Shown: positions 47,207 to 59,704, counted from the stretch's first letter. The stretch: 64,000 bases of DNA from Periconia sp. R9002 (GCA_023627715.1 JAMAHW010000078.1:124001-188000); one strand, 5' to 3'. Program-made: numbers and translations. Notes: generated by a model not told the origin, from the sequence alone.

Positions 47207-48091
47207 GATGGGACAAGGAGTGAATGATCGATAAAACAAGTGTGAGAAGGTGTGAATAACCAATTAAATGTTAGAAAATAGTGGGCAATGTCAAGCTTGC
47301 GAATCAAGCAGAAAGAGAGCGGACAGCAGCCTATGTAGAGCTTTGATAGAGTGACAAAATCTTATTTATGTAACAGGAGATATAAGACCTTACATAACTC
47401 AGACCGACAGACGTACAGGAGCTGGCCAAATTTTGCAGCATTTCTTCGCGATCTAATAACTCTCTCTCTCACACACACATACTTAGCGTTGCTATTCTAG
47501 GAAGGAGAGATAACTATGAGAGGCCGGTCATCGCAGCTATGTGCCGCTGATAGACTACATTCTGCAGTCTGTATCGGCATTACTACGTATTCTAAGTACT
47601 CGCGGAGTAGACGATGTGGCACACATGTTGGAAATGACCTGAGCTTATTGGAAGAGGTAAGCATTGCTTACCCGATGGCTTCATAGCGGCATATGCAGAT
47701 ATATTGGGAACATTTAAAGCGGTAAACAATGTATGGAATACGAAGTTGTTGAGGCTTCAACGATGCGGCACAGAGGTGAGGAGTAATCTAATATTATTAA
47801 GGTAAATAAGCATTGCTTAAACTTATGGCTACACAACATATGCAAAAGTATCAAGTGCGGTTAAATGATTTCTAGAACAGGCAGTGAATGCAAAGAATAA
47901 CCGTATGCGCACGCCTCGTTGGTCTTTTTGGGTTGCCTTTTTCTAAATTATCAATATCTCTCAGTTGCCTGCTTGATGACACACGGGTCTAGATGCTGTG
48001 GTAATAATCCCTTTGCTTTCATTTACCGCGAATATCCACTCAATTTTACTCGTTTCTCCCACAGTTGTTCACTTAGTAGCATATCTACAGC
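47207..48091. other. Divergent promoter region, chitinase and secreted protein
   Basis: No other gene seen. It holds two similar segments (aggtaagca-ttgctta near 47655 and 47800), which could be repeated regulatory or degenerate duplicate sequence. Confidence 0.35.
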
Positions 48092-48912
48092 ATGAAATTG
48101 TGGTCCATCCTTACGCTTGCTGCCTCAGCCGCTGCGATTCCCTTCGAAAACACTCAGTTGCATAAACGTAACGGCGAGAGAACTTACATTGGTTATAGGG
48201 TCATCTCCAAGGTCCGTACCATTTAGAATAGCTCACGTGTTCGCATTTCACCATAGATAACGTCGAAATTTTGAATTAGTTACTTGGCTAACAAGCCGCT
48301 TTCTCTCGTCACCACTGACAAATCAAATAGGCAGAAGCTGAGGCAATCGACTCCAATGGTGGCAAGGCCGTAGCGTCTCTTGGAACTGGTGGTAGACAGC
48401 TTGGTTCAGGTACTTACATTAGCCCTGGTTTCCAGGAGTGGGGAGAAACTGAGGGTACATGGGACTGTGCCGTCAGTGTTGATCGCGATAAGTGGAACGG
48501 TTTGAAGAGGGCCTGGATACCCAAATCATATGAGTTCCCGGAAGACAAAGAGAAGGATCCGAAGAAATGCAAACCACAGATGCTGTGGACCCCGAGGTGG
48601 AGTAAGTGATACAACAAGCCTGAGAGACTCTTTCACTAAGACAAACGTTTCACAGAGGCCAATCGACAACGGTTCTTAACGTCACTGGATGCCAGCTCCA
48701 CTGCTGACAACACGATACTTTTCTCGAAGATACTCGGTCACGAAGATCATATTCAAGCATTAATCCCCACGCCGCTGCTAAGCAGTGTGGATTTCTATAT
48801 GCAATGTGCTGTAAGAGGAACAGAATCCAATAGTCAGATCGGCAGCATTGGGACAGCGGATTGGAACGTCGCAAGCATCAAAGGCTGGAACATGGGATCA
48901 GATGAAGCTTGA
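48092..48912 (+). CDS. Small secreted protein next to the killer-toxin-like chitinase
   Basis: Exons 48092-48211, 48331-48601 and 48656-48912 (introns 119 and 54 bases) give 215 residues. MKLWSILTLAASAAAIPF is a signal peptide and LHKR at residues 24-27 is a Kex2-type site, so the mature chain may start at NGERTYIGYRVIS. The following GGRQLGSGTYISPGF (GxGxY) and a WDC segment recall the fold pattern of some ADP-ribosyltransferases, but I see no full catalytic triad and do not assign one. Three Cys remain in the mature part. It is transcribed divergently from the chitinase over 885 bases. The gene model is firm; the function is open. Confidence 0.7.
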
Positions 48913-51191
48913 AGTAGCGTGACAGCAGAACGTGGATTAGTAGCAGACTATAATTGCTAATTATGTTTGGGGACATAAGCTGGTGGTAATACTTTGTACG
49001 TAGTATATGTGTCTAAAAGATTTAGATATTTTATAGTACCGCAATACTAAGGGCTGCCCCTACCCATACAAAAAAGAACATTATATATCAAGAACACGAA
49101 AAGTATACGTGTTAAAGCAATTATTAACAATTAATCACACCTGCATCGAAGTGGATGATGAATACCTGATTTACAGCACAAGGTGGTCGTCACAAGGCTG
49201 TAATTGCTTGAAGGTTATAGCCTAATTGCAATCGGGCATTCGAGATCCCGCAAATATCGAAGGCAAAAGGTAGAAGGCAAGAGGCAGAAGACAAGAGGCA
49301 GAAGGAAAGAGGCAGAAGGAAAGCATAATGGTGCATGTCAGCCGCTAGGATTATAGTGGCCTTCAAACACACTATCGTAACGGTGCGGGGTCAGCAGTAG
49401 CAGCAGTCTGTATATTAAATCAGGATTGGGAGTTATCCCGATCTTCCCACGTGCTGAATTAGTTGGACGTAAGGGCAGCTATTAATTCTGCAGAATATTG
49501 GTCGCGGTGGCATGCATCTGATTGCAGTGTCTTAGAAAGTCCGCTAACCGGCCTCAAACGCGGCCACTGCATGATGAAGATGTGCATGTGAATACTCTGT
49601 GAGCCAGGAATATAACAATTACAATGTCTTATTGTTCTGGGTCGTGGATTTGTTAGCGGTAGGTCCAAATTTATGGATTGTCAAGGGTCCTGTCTTACTG
49701 GGTTTTCTATCGCGAAGCCATATTTTGTAACTCACCCGCGCAATTCTCCTTTCGCTCCAGAGACGGGCGCGGCTCCCTTTCCAACGAGTAGTTTGTATCA
49801 GTATCGTTCGGTCCTCCTATAGAATTCGGGTTTATCGAATGGAATAAAAGATAAGGAAATGCTTGGTCTGTGTACCACCGAAGGCAATTTGGATCAGTAT
49901 CTTTCTCAGATATCATTGGAGGCGGTGTAGTCAGTCGGATGGTCTGTCAACGAATCAGATATTGTAGCATCTAATGAGAAACGTTCGGATTCCGTGAAGG
50001 ACCCTGACCACTCTACAGATCCTTTTTAGGTGTGGTGTCGTAGGTTTCGTTGTTATCATGGCGTCTCATCACATTATCCATTTCTATCTCTCGAATCCAG
50101 TACTGCTTAAGGTAATGCATTATTGGATTGTCGCCTCCTCCGATTCCACCACGCTTGTCGTTCAACTTATCTTTCCAACCCCGCATTTGTGGGTGGAACT
50201 GGAAGCGGCGTAAGTGTGCAGCTGCGTTGCAGTATACTCCATACAACTTTTTATTCCTAGAATGTTTGCAGTTCGCGAGCAATCTCTTATTAGGAAACGC
50301 ATCGATGCAGATAAATGTTTTTCGTTTCGTTCATGCGCACGCGCAACGTGGCGCTCGAGCTCAAGCGTGCCTAATCATAGGGGCAATAAAATTAGCCTTG
50401 CTAATACATATTCTAGAAATACTTAAGATGAAAGCCGTCAGACCTCTCATTACACTGCGAATATAGATATCTGGGGTGAGTAGGGCGCACGTAGGGTAAG
50501 AGTAATCTGGGGATCATTGTCCATCCTCGATGCGCCGCCATCTACCTCCGAGAGAGATGCTGTTCGAGTGGTTGTGATTTGAATAGGAATGGCCCGAACG
50601 GTATTCAGTTCACTGCAAATCCGTAGTAGCGATATGTATATCAATACGGGAGACGTAATGTTCTCACTCGAATATTCTTTGCTACAAGATTCATTTGCAT
50701 TCCCGTTGATGGCGGCGCGGCGTTCTCTGCTTTCATCAACGTGGGGCTCAGAAGTTGCAGGTGCTTGTGTGGGGTTAGACGGCTTATGTTTCTAGTGATG
50801 ATGCCTTTGTCGGTTAGTGATGTCAATCCTCTGCTCATCTGCTCGTCGAAGATCTTTGTATCTGTTGCTGCTCCGTGAATTTTTCGGGGGTTTGCGAGAC
50901 CGGTTCCGGTAGTATCTCTGGATTGTCTTTCTTACCTTGATCGTCTGGCACTTCGGAACTATTGCTAGACGCTGTGAACTGTGGTAAATAACATAATATA
51001 GGGTCGCTAGTAGTATAAGGCGTCTCTTACGCTTAAGCAAATAACAAGACATTTCATAGCACACTCATACTATATGTTATTCTATCGTTAATATAAAAAC
51101 TTTATAAAATAAGAATTGAACTAGAACTCGAGCGTTTATTAAAATGACGTAGGCAGTCAAGTAGGTATGTAGATGCCTAATAATTAACCAA
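48913..51191. other. Long intergenic stretch, purine repeat and unresolved coding potential
   Basis: A purine-rich imperfect repeat (aagaggcagaagg units) lies at 49260-49325. On the minus strand, 50282-50016 and 49916-49707 hold protein-like open frames (for example GWKDKLNDKRGGIGGGDNP, then DPNCLRWYTDQAFPYLLF) that I could not join by phase-consistent splicing; they may be a small or decayed gene. Nothing else recognised. Confidence 0.3.
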
Positions 51192-52811
51192 TTAATCCAC
51201 AATCTGCCACTGCGCGACCGGATGCCGATGACAAGCATACTCTTCTGTCTTCCCAGCAACGACTGGGAGGTCTTCCGCAGGAAAATCAAATTCTCGCTGA
51301 TCGTTGAGACGAATAAGTTCAAGCACCGTAGCAACTGTAGGTTGAATGTACACAGAGTGGTCATTCTTGCTGTAGTTAGGCTGCACCTCGCCAACCTCAG
51401 TCCATGCTTGACGTCCGGTTGCCGACACCCAGTACAGAACACCGCTGGCGGCTGCAATCGACTGTTGTTCTTTTAGTTTTGGGAGTACAATGAGATGACC
51501 ATATGACTTCCTAAACATGGGCCGCTCAAGGGGCTTGTGCTTGCAAGATAGGCAGAACACAAATACCGCTTCGTTACTCGTTTCCAGTCCGGTAATCTCC
51601 GCGACAGGGCCCAAGCAATGATGGCACTGCCGGCACTGCACGTCCTCGCTCTTTTGAGATGCCTCAGCACGCAACCCATGCATCTCGATGATGGGTATTT
51701 GCTGGTCCGGAGTGGCAGGATCTTGGTCCAGACGTAAGGTATGAAAGACGATATAAGCCTGACAAAGGCATACGCCTACGCCTACGCCGTTCGCTTTGAG
51801 AACAGCTTTTGCCAACTGAGGAAGAGTAATATTGCAGTCGACGGCAATAATGGTCCGTTTAGTCGATATGGATATGACTGAGTACACAAGGTCTCGGCGG
51901 TCAAAACAACCTCGTTCACGAAAGCGCCACATGGTTTCCAGCAGGGTGCCGAGGTCCTGTAAGTCTTCACCGTATAATTCGGCAGTACTTTGGCCTACTG
52001 GGGAGTGGTTCTCGAGTATTTTGTGGATAGTGCTATCGCTCCAAGCGATTGTTCCGAATTTCCCATCGATCAGGTCTTGTAGGGCACTGTGATCGGTGAT
52101 TACATCCTGGGCGAGCAACTTGATTGTCTGTGGTAGATGAGTCTCTTGTACGATCCATGCTCGCGTCCAGTAGATGTGTTCCTCCAGTAGCTTCAAGCCA
52201 GGTGAGAAGCGGCGAACTTCGGCTTTGCGAAGCGTGCGGTGTTCGTTCGCACGGCGAAAAAAGGACGTGATCTCGGGTTCATCACCAAACCAGGACACAA
52301 CGTTGTATGCATTGTAGTATATGTGACCCATTCTTTGTACAAGAGTGTTTTTCTCGTTTGTGTTGTTCTGGTCGATGCAAAGCGCATCAATCCACCAGTC
52401 CGATCGAAATAAATCGTATTGTGGGTGTTGCTCTCCCTCACCCAGAGCGCGAGCTACGGCATTCAGGAAGTCGTAAAGGTTCTTCCGTATGCGAATGATT
52501 TTACCATTGAGAATAATGTCCCTCTCATCGCCTGTCGGGCCCCACACATATGAGAGACATGTGTAAGGCTCGATCAACTGACGCTCCCAACGCAACCCCG
52601 TTTTGTCGAGCTTCTCATACCAGTCTGCAGGATTGGTGTGTCTCATCGAACAGCTGATCTGCTCGTCCGCTAGTAGTGGATGAACCTTTATCACTCGGAG
52701 TGCCTTTGTTGAGAGGTCAAGCGGTTGGTGGACGAAGTATGTATTGGAGGCATTGGTGAGGCTAAGATCTTTTAATGCTTTTGAGACGGTCTGGTCCACT
52801 GTGGAAGTCAT
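51192..52811 (-). CDS. HET-domain protein
   Basis: Single-exon, 539-residue protein. The HET core shows YTCLSYVWGPTGDER, KNLYDFLNAVA, WWIDALCIDQNNTNEK, MGHIYYNAYNVVSWFGDE and YWTRAWIVQETHLPQ. A C-terminal part of about 250 residues carries CRQCHHCLG and CLSCKHK, two Cys pairs that could bind zinc. HET proteins act in fungal non-self recognition and programmed cell death. It is intact, unlike the fragment at 24370, and intronless, unlike the HET gene at 6396. Confidence 0.88.
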   Translation of the reverse strand: MTSTVDQTVSKALKDLSLTNASNTYFVHQPLDLSTKALRVIKVHPLLADEQISCSMRHTNPADWYEKLDKTGLRWERQLIEPYTCLSYVWGPTGDERDIILNGKIIRIRKNLYDFLNAVARALGEGEQHPQYDLFRSDWWIDALCIDQNNTNEKNTLVQRMGHIYYNAYNVVSWFGDEPEITSFFRRANEHRTLRKAEVRRFSPGLKLLEEHIYWTRAWIVQETHLPQTIKLLAQDVITDHSALQDLIDGKFGTIAWSDSTIHKILENHSPVGQSTAELYGEDLQDLGTLLETMWRFRERGCFDRRDLVYSVISISTKRTIIAVDCNITLPQLAKAVLKANGVGVGVCLCQAYIVFHTLRLDQDPATPDQQIPIIEMHGLRAEASQKSEDVQCRQCHHCLGPVAEITGLETSNEAVFVFCLSCKHKPLERPMFRKSYGHLIVLPKLKEQQSIAAASGVLYWVSATGRQAWTEVGEVQPNYSKNDHSVYIQPTVATVLELIRLNDQREFDFPAEDLPVVAGKTEEYACHRHPVAQWQIVD

Positions 52812-53508
52812 GATGTTCTAACGAAGGAGTTGGTTGAAGTTTATAGAGGTCGCTGAGGGAAGTTGCGCGTCGCTTGGATGTCATGTTCCGCAATCATTCA
52901 GATAAGGGCTCTATGTGAGTTACAGGGTGCCAGGAAACCTAGCGTTGCTACTCCCGACTGGCTGCACAAGCATTCAGATCAACCAGTGATGGCTGCTGCG
53001 ATTGGCATGTGCCTTCGCATGCATGTATCATCTTCTCGATCAATGGGTCTTTTTGAACTGCATCAGCCCTACCAGGTGCTGATCTGCCGCCACTGTTAGT
53101 GTTGTGTTCGTCCATCTGTAAGCGCGCTCACCACGCGGGCACCTTAGCCTACAACTCGGCGTATCCGGGGCTAATCCAGCGATGGCGATAACAGGGACGT
53201 GTGACATGGTAATTACCAGATGTCGGAGAGAGATGCGAGGAGGGACGGACGATAGATCGTCGACGGGTTGGGGTTAGATGGGTTCCACCTGGTGCGGGTG
53301 AATACCCAAAGAAGACGCAGCGGGGTAAACAGTCTTCTCAGCGCTATGGCCCAATAGGCAAGAGGATAGGAGATAACGTTGACCCCACATCCACCGCGGG
53401 TACGATTAAAAGCATTGATAATAAGCCTTGCCCAGTGCGCTGGTTGTTGCTTGTGTACGCCACTTTGATGAGATTTACAATTTCTAGTTGCTAGTCTTGG
53501 GTGTTGCG
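52812..53508. other. Divergent intergenic region
   Basis: Upstream of the HET gene and the MFS transporter. No gene seen. Confidence 0.4.
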
Positions 53509-55371
53509 ATGCTTCAGAAATCACCTACAGGGACATGGTTGCCAGCTTGGGTGCCAGAATCGACGACATTTCTCGCGGTGCTGCTGGTGCTGTGCTCCAT
53601 CGTACAGTCAACCGTGCGTTTCACGTGTGCTTTTGCGTCCGCTTCATTTTGCTCACATCAATCGCATAGACTGGAGGGTATGACGGGTCGATGCTCAATG
53701 GATTGAACATTCTGCCATCCTATACCGACTACTTCCACCTCGATGCAGCGACCACAGGTCTGAATACGGCCTCGGTCTTCATAGGCGGCTTTTTTGGGCC
53801 CATGGCTGCAGGGCCAATGTCCGACCGGTTGGGTCGACGCCCTGCAATGCTCTGGGCATCCGTTGTAACAATCATTGGCATTATTCTGCAGACGGCAGCG
53901 CAGAATATCGCCATGTTTGTTGTGGCGCGCATTCTGCTCGGCTTTGGGATTGCGGTTTCGGGTATTTCGTCAGGCGTATATTTGTCAGAGACGTTCCCCT
54001 CGAGGTGGAGAGCCTGGGGCGTGGGATTGCTGAATGATTTCTACTAGTCAGTTCTTTCCATTTCGAAAGTTTATCGAAAGATGTGAATGCTGAAGAATGT
54101 AGTGTCGGCGCGCTGATTGCTGCGGGTATCACATTAGGCACCGGTCAGTGGCAGTCTACTTGGGCGTGGAGAGCACCTTCGCTGTTCCAAGCTATCTTTT
54201 CAATCATCTCCATCGTTGTCCTGCCTTTCGTGTAAGTGTGATTCTAATTTTGGGTATCCGAGTGTTTCCTAATGTTAGCAGACCGGAGTCGCCCCGATGG
54301 CTTGTGCATGAAGGGCTGTTCGAGGAGGGAAGACTGGTTGTTGCGCAGACGAATGCCGATGGCGACCTTGCTAATCCCGTTGTGCTCACCGTTTACAAGG
54401 AGATTGTAGATACACTTGAATGGGAGAAGAAAGAAGGAAGAACAATGAGTCCGAAAGAGATTATCAAAACGCCAGCAGCAAGGAAACGTATGCTGATTGG
54501 CATGTCAGCGGGGCCTTTCTCTTGCGTTGCGGGAAATATCATCGCGTCATACTATCTTGGATCAGAACTCGATACAGCGGGTATTACTGATTCAAATGAC
54601 CAGTTGAAAGCGGTTAGTTATGCCATACACCATTTTGGTCAATACTGATGTAAACAGAACGTCGTCTTAAACGTATGGTGCCTCGCATGTGCGCTCGGAG
54701 GTACTCATCTGATCGCTAAATGGGGCCGTAAACCTACCGCTTTGCTCTCGGAAGCATTGCTTGTAATCTGTCTGTTCATCATCGGAGGACTCTCGAAGAT
54801 GTATGCGGACAACCCTGGCAATGCTTCAAGAAGCTTGATTTATGGTGATGTGGCAGTCATGTTTCTCTTCCAAGGGTTTTACTCAATAGCGTGGACGCCA
54901 TTGCTACTCTTGTACCCAACAGAAATAATGAACTACTCAATTCGGGCTAATGGACTGGCTTTCTCGCAGTTTCTGCTGAATGCTTTGGCGTAAGTTACCT
55001 GGATCCAGAATATTTATTATCGCTGATAACCTCTCAGGTTGCTCCTAGTGTTTGTCATGCCAATCGGACTGGAGAATATAGGATGGAAGATGTATATGGT
55101 GAACGGATCATGGGATATTATTATTATCGTTCTCATTGTAAGCTCGGCATGTCAGTTCATAACAAGTGATGCCTCTGATATCCTTTTGCAGGCAATCTAC
55201 TGGGTCGAAACCAAAGATCGCACGCTTGAAGAGATGGACGCCATCTTCGAGGGAGAAAAGCACTCTTCCGTTCCCGATGTGGAGGCCGTGCGTTTAGGTA
55301 AGGCAACAGTGGATACGACCATCCTTGAAGGAGATATGCCTGGTAAGCAGGCAACTATGAAAATGGAGTAG
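53509..55371 (+). CDS. MFS sugar-type transporter
   Basis: Seven exons: 53509-53613, 53670-54046, 54103-54231, 54279-54612, 54658-54989, 55038-55137 and 55192-55371, with introns of 45-56 bases and consistent phases. The product is 518 residues. Signatures are GGYDGSMLNGL created by the first splice, MSDRLGRRPAMLW, the RILLGFGIAVSG helix, PESPRWLVHEG, AKWGRKPTALL and the ending VETKDRTLEEMDAIFEG, all typical of the fungal hexose/lactose permease group. Twelve spans are expected in the plasma membrane. A PL20 lyase follows on the other strand, so uptake of plant- or fungus-derived sugars is possible. Unusual for its small, evenly sized introns. Confidence 0.92.
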
Positions 55372-55625
55372 AATGGGATTGAAAGGTAGAGAGGGAAATA
55401 CCTAAGTAGTAGGCAGTGTGTGTCAGCATCAATGGATCACACATAAAGGTCTCACATGGTCTAGTCTACCAGCTTGACCTGGTTACGTGTTACCGAGTCG
55501 CACCTCATATCAATGTTTGGGAGACGAGAATATGGAGCTAAAATAAGAAATGTAATCTAAACAAACACATTTCTTTTGCGGCACAATACACCATCGCCTT
55601 AAACACACACGATATACCCCAAGCT

Positions 55626-56387
55626 TTACCACCCATTAGGATCAGCATCCGCAAAAGTGCTTCCCACCGCAATCTCATCATACCACACCTGCCTCGTTCC
55701 TTGCGTCCCCTCCAAGCGCTTTTCGTCATGCCACGCATTAGCGTAAAGACCCACACTAAACCCAAAAGCCCGATCATGATCGATAGTTGTCGGAATGTCA
55801 AATTTTTCAAGGACTTTGACGCCGTCGAACCACAGCTTGAAGAGCCCCGTGTTATCTGACTTCCAGCTCGACTGGATGACAATCTTATGCCACTGCCCCG
55901 AACTCACCGTCGCCAGCTTCGAAAACGTCGTAATTGCTTGCGCCGACTTCGGACACACCGTTCCATGCTTGACGCGAGTGTACAATTGATTCCCCTGCAA
56001 CCACACCATCGTCGTAGGCATCCAATCATCACACCCCGAATCGCCAAAGTCCGCGATGAACTGCGCAATATTATAGCTTTGCGTTCCGCTAAAGTCCCAG
56101 TCGTCTTGGAGTCGGAACGCAAAGCCATAGAAGCCGCTGTCGCCCTTGCGGTAGATGTTATCTTTGCGCAGATCCGAGTGGTATCTTCCTGTGTAGCTAG
56201 CGTCGTAGATTTGGGTACATTTCACGGCTGAGGGACCTTCGTAGAAAATGTCGGTGACTTGTTGGACGGTACCTTTGTGTTCGTGGTTGATGTTGCTCCA
56301 GGAGTCAGTGGTGCCTTTGTTGCTGAAGGTTTGGGTGGCGTGGGCGAGGCCCAGAAAGAATGCCAGAATATGATAATAGCGCATCAT
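55626..56387 (-). CDS. Glucuronan lyase-like secreted polysaccharide lyase (PL20)
   Basis: Single exon, 253 residues from ATG at 56387 (or 56384). A short signal peptide ends near HATQTF. INHEHKGTVQQVT, DASYTGRYHSDLRKDN, GFYGFAFRLQDDW, NIAQFIADFGDSGCDDWMP, QWHKIVIQSSWKS and QGTRQVWYDEIAVG match the beta-jelly-roll of PL20 glucuronan lyases, which cut beta-1,4-polyglucuronate by beta-elimination. Length equals the family's. It is convergent with the MFS transporter, 254 bases apart, so the pair may share a catabolic role. Confidence 0.93.
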   Translation of the reverse strand: MMRYYHILAFFLGLAHATQTFSNKGTTDSWSNINHEHKGTVQQVTDIFYEGPSAVKCTQIYDASYTGRYHSDLRKDNIYRKGDSGFYGFAFRLQDDWDFSGTQSYNIAQFIADFGDSGCDDWMPTTMVWLQGNQLYTRVKHGTVCPKSAQAITTFSKLATVSSGQWHKIVIQSSWKSDNTGLFKLWFDGVKVLEKFDIPTTIDHDRAFGFSVGLYANAWHDEKRLEGTQGTRQVWYDEIAVGSTFADADPNGW

Positions 56388-57479
56388 CAAGGCTGGGAAA
56401 GACCTGAGGAAGATATGACAAGGTGATGATATAGAATGATTTGATCCAATCAAGGACTTCGTGTGATGAATTCCTAGAAAAAAGCGGTGATTCTTTTCCT
56501 TTGTGCATGAGGTCGGGCGTTTTTAAGAACGTGTGCGTATCAGGCTGTAATAGGCAGTTGGATGCTGATTCAAAATCAGATATTGGGTGGTGTCAGCGTC
56601 ATGGTCGGTCATCAACGGCAGGGCCGTCGCTTGGCTTTAGGGTCCGTACGGACATGTTGAGTAAGCGTCCTCTTCAGGCCGTCCAGAACACCAGCTTTGC
56701 GACTTGAGATGCGGTGGCTCCGGTTCAATAGGCATTTTTCCAATCAGAAACAGTGGTTGTGATTAACGTGAAGGCTGTCATCTGCCCAACCGGTTGAAGT
56801 GTCGCCACTACTTGAGGTGTTGTATTATTCGTCGCATAACAATGTAACTGCTCGCGTTGTCAACGCTGTTTTTTTTTTTCAGAGAGACGTCCATGCTGCG
56901 GACATCCACATAGTCTCGCCACTTCAATAGGTAATTTCCGCGCGCCAACAAAGTCCATCCCATCTGGCTGACGCGAATGGTATTTGTCGAACCTTGGACC
57001 AGAAGCATGTCGGCGTTATGCGATAAGGTAAATTCCAAGTACTTACTGATATTTACGTGAGAGCAACACTCGACGATCACGGAAATGTGTATGCAATAGG
57101 AAAAAGGGCCTTTTCAGAGAATCTGTAGAGGCCCTGGCGGTATGGGTTCGTCCTGTGCTACGTCTAGGGCAGGGATCAATCGCCGATCGGTCGTAAACCG
57201 CAGGCGTGAGAGCATCGCGTTGTGAGTTTGATTTGGAATCTCCTTTCTTGAGATCTGCGCAGATTTCCCCATTATGGATTAAGTCCAAAGCACTATGAGG
57301 GGTTTGTGGAACGGTAATCTTATTGCTACAATGGTTTTAGATGTCACCAGCTTCATAGCTGCATGGGGGCAGTCTCTCGGGTTGACTTCTTGACCGCCCT
57401 CCTAACACATAGGCTAAGGGTCATCTCGTGGGATGAGACTGCTCGCAGTCACTATAAGCACACATAGTGCCGCAACAAG
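56388..57479. other. Intergenic
   Basis: No recognised gene. A T-run lies at about 56871-56879. Confidence 0.4.
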
Positions 57480-58090
57480 CAGTCAGAGTAGTGAAGTAAT
57501 TAGCTGGCATAGTTGATTAGAATAACCACTATGTACACACTCTAAGTTACACAATGCATATTTTATTCAACGTGTATAAATAAAACTTCATCACTGTTTA
57601 CTAACAACTATGTCTTACCAGCGACCCTTAAACTATTTAAAAGGGAAAGTATACTATATTCTAACCTCTTAACCTAGGAAAAGAACATTCAGATATCCTA
57701 AAGCATTTAAATACGTCGCGATCTTATAAAAATAGCTCCTATTAGTTCTATTTATAATAGACATTCTTACTAATAAGACTTATTAGAATAGCTAATATTA
57801 ATCTAAACTATACGCTTTAAAGCGTAGTCTTATAGATATTATAATGCACTCTTAAAATTTATTGCTACTTAGAATAATTCTATCCCTAAGGAAGGAGTAG
57901 GCGCACTCGTTAGAAAGCTAATAATTAATAACCTAGTTGAATTAGTTGAATTAGTTGAATTAGTTGAATTAGTTGAATTAGTTGAATTAGTTGAATTAGT
58001 TGAATTAGTTGTATATGTGTAGCCTCGCCCTATGTATAACAATGCAATATATTCTGTTTAAAGCTGCCTTTTAAGGATAATAGCATAGTA
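57480..58090. repeat. AT-rich island, RIP-like
   Basis: About 600 bases very rich in A, T and TpA steps, with no ORF, clearly unlike the flanks. This fits a repeat degraded by repeat-induced point mutation. Confidence 0.6.
57934..58011 (+). repeat. 9-bp tandem repeat TAGTTGAAT, 8.7 copies
   Basis: Eight perfect consecutive copies of TAGTTGAAT plus six further bases, inside the AT-rich island. Confidence 0.95.
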
Positions 58091-58229
58091 AATTGTATTG
58101 ATGAATCATAAATCACGTGGTGATAAGCGGTTAGAAATTCCGCTGTGAATGGATCGATAATGACTAAGAATCTTACAGCTGAAAACCAGCCTTCGAGATT
58201 TCAAACCTAACTAACATAAACCCTTTCAG

Positions 58230-59704
58230 ATGATGGTTCTGCAATCCTTGGAACGTCTTCGTGCCGCAGGTATACATTATCTATTTTTTCTTTAAACCTC
58301 TTGAACTTCACTAAGCTAATTCTAGGTGGGGGAGAGAGGTGGGCAATGGCCCGCCATGCGTTAGGCATTTACAACAATATTGCAGTCAGCGCGTCATATA
58401 CCCATTCTGGTTCCATATCCCTAACGGCTATCAAAATCTGTATTCTAAAGGCAGTGGGCATTGTAATCTCTAAGCATCCTATCTTGAGCGCTATTCCATT
58501 GGGTGAGGAAAATCAGAGACAGGCTTGGGCCAGACTTGAGGAAATCGATCTCCCAAGATGCGTCATCTTTTCCCGCCGGTCACAATCCTGGGACCCAACT
58601 GCCTCTACTGACGAAGAACTTGATACGCTTCTGGAGAAAGAACACAACACGGACTTTAAAGCCGATTACGGTAAACTTCCGTTCTGGCGACTTATCGTGC
58701 TACATGAGGACGGTCTCATGCCGCGGTTCGTCGCTGCGTTTGTGGTACATCACGCAGTCGCAGACACTTTGTCGGCTTTGGCCTTCCATCAATCGCTAAT
58801 ACATGCACTTTTGCATGTTGTCAAGCACAACAACGATGGCGAGATAGAAGCAGAGGTTCCTTTGCGAGTGCGACCACCCAACATACCGCTCTTACCGTCA
58901 TTAGAGAAACTGCACGCACTTCCGCTATCGTGGCGCTTCATCCTTAAAAACTTCAAGTCGGCGCTGCTCCCCTCCGCAAAGTCCGGGCTTTGGGCTGGAA
59001 GCCCAGTAACAGACGCGTTCGGCACGAAACAATCGCGGTTCCGCTCGCTCACCCTATCCCCCCAAAGCACGGCACGCTTGCAAGCTTTGACCCGAACACA
59101 TGAAGTCACAATGACCAGCTTTCTTCAGGTTATGATTGTTAAGGCTCTATTCAGCGCAATTCCTAGCGGCTACAGTACATTGTCTGTCGATGGCGCGATC
59201 TCATTTCGCCGATTCCTTGATCCGAACATCATCACGCGCGACGCCATGGGCTGCTACGTTTCTTCTTACGCATACACTCACCACCTCAGGGCAATGGAAT
59301 TTCCGCCTTGGGACGAAGCGAAAAAAGTCCGCAAAGCTATTCTTGATGAGCTGTCCAAGAACGGCAGAGATACCATTATTGGCATGTCTCGGTACATTTT
59401 CAGCTACAAAAGATTCTTCAATGGTATGAAAGGGCAGCCACGGGAGACCAGTCTTGAAGTCTCTAATGTGGGTCAATATGTGTCTAGGGATCAACATAAC
59501 GATGCACCGTGGCGCATCGATCGAATGGTGTTCAGTCAAAGTGCAGACGCGACAGGGGCTGCCATCTTATGTAGCATTATTACAGGAAATGATAAGAGGA
59601 TAACAATAGGATTTTCTTGGATGGAAGGAGGCATAGAAGATGAGGTTTGTGCAGAGCTTTTGGAAAGTGTCCGTGAATTGTTACAGAGTATCACAGCTGC
59701 TTAA
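58230..59704 (+). CDS. Alcohol acetyltransferase/BAHD-like acyltransferase (PF07247)
   Basis: Exon 58230-58269 and exon 58326-59704 (56-base phase-1 intron) give 472 residues. The junction makes LERLRAAGGGERWAMARH, the expected start of the fungal AATase family. HHAVAD carries the catalytic HxxxD; LSVDGAISFRRFL and LEVSNVGQY belong to the C-terminal half. The family transfers acetyl or other acyl groups from CoA to alcohols. No signal peptide or strong membrane span. It is convergent with a P450 (89 bases between the stops), and with the FAD oxidase beyond it forms a likely biosynthetic group. Confidence 0.82.
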
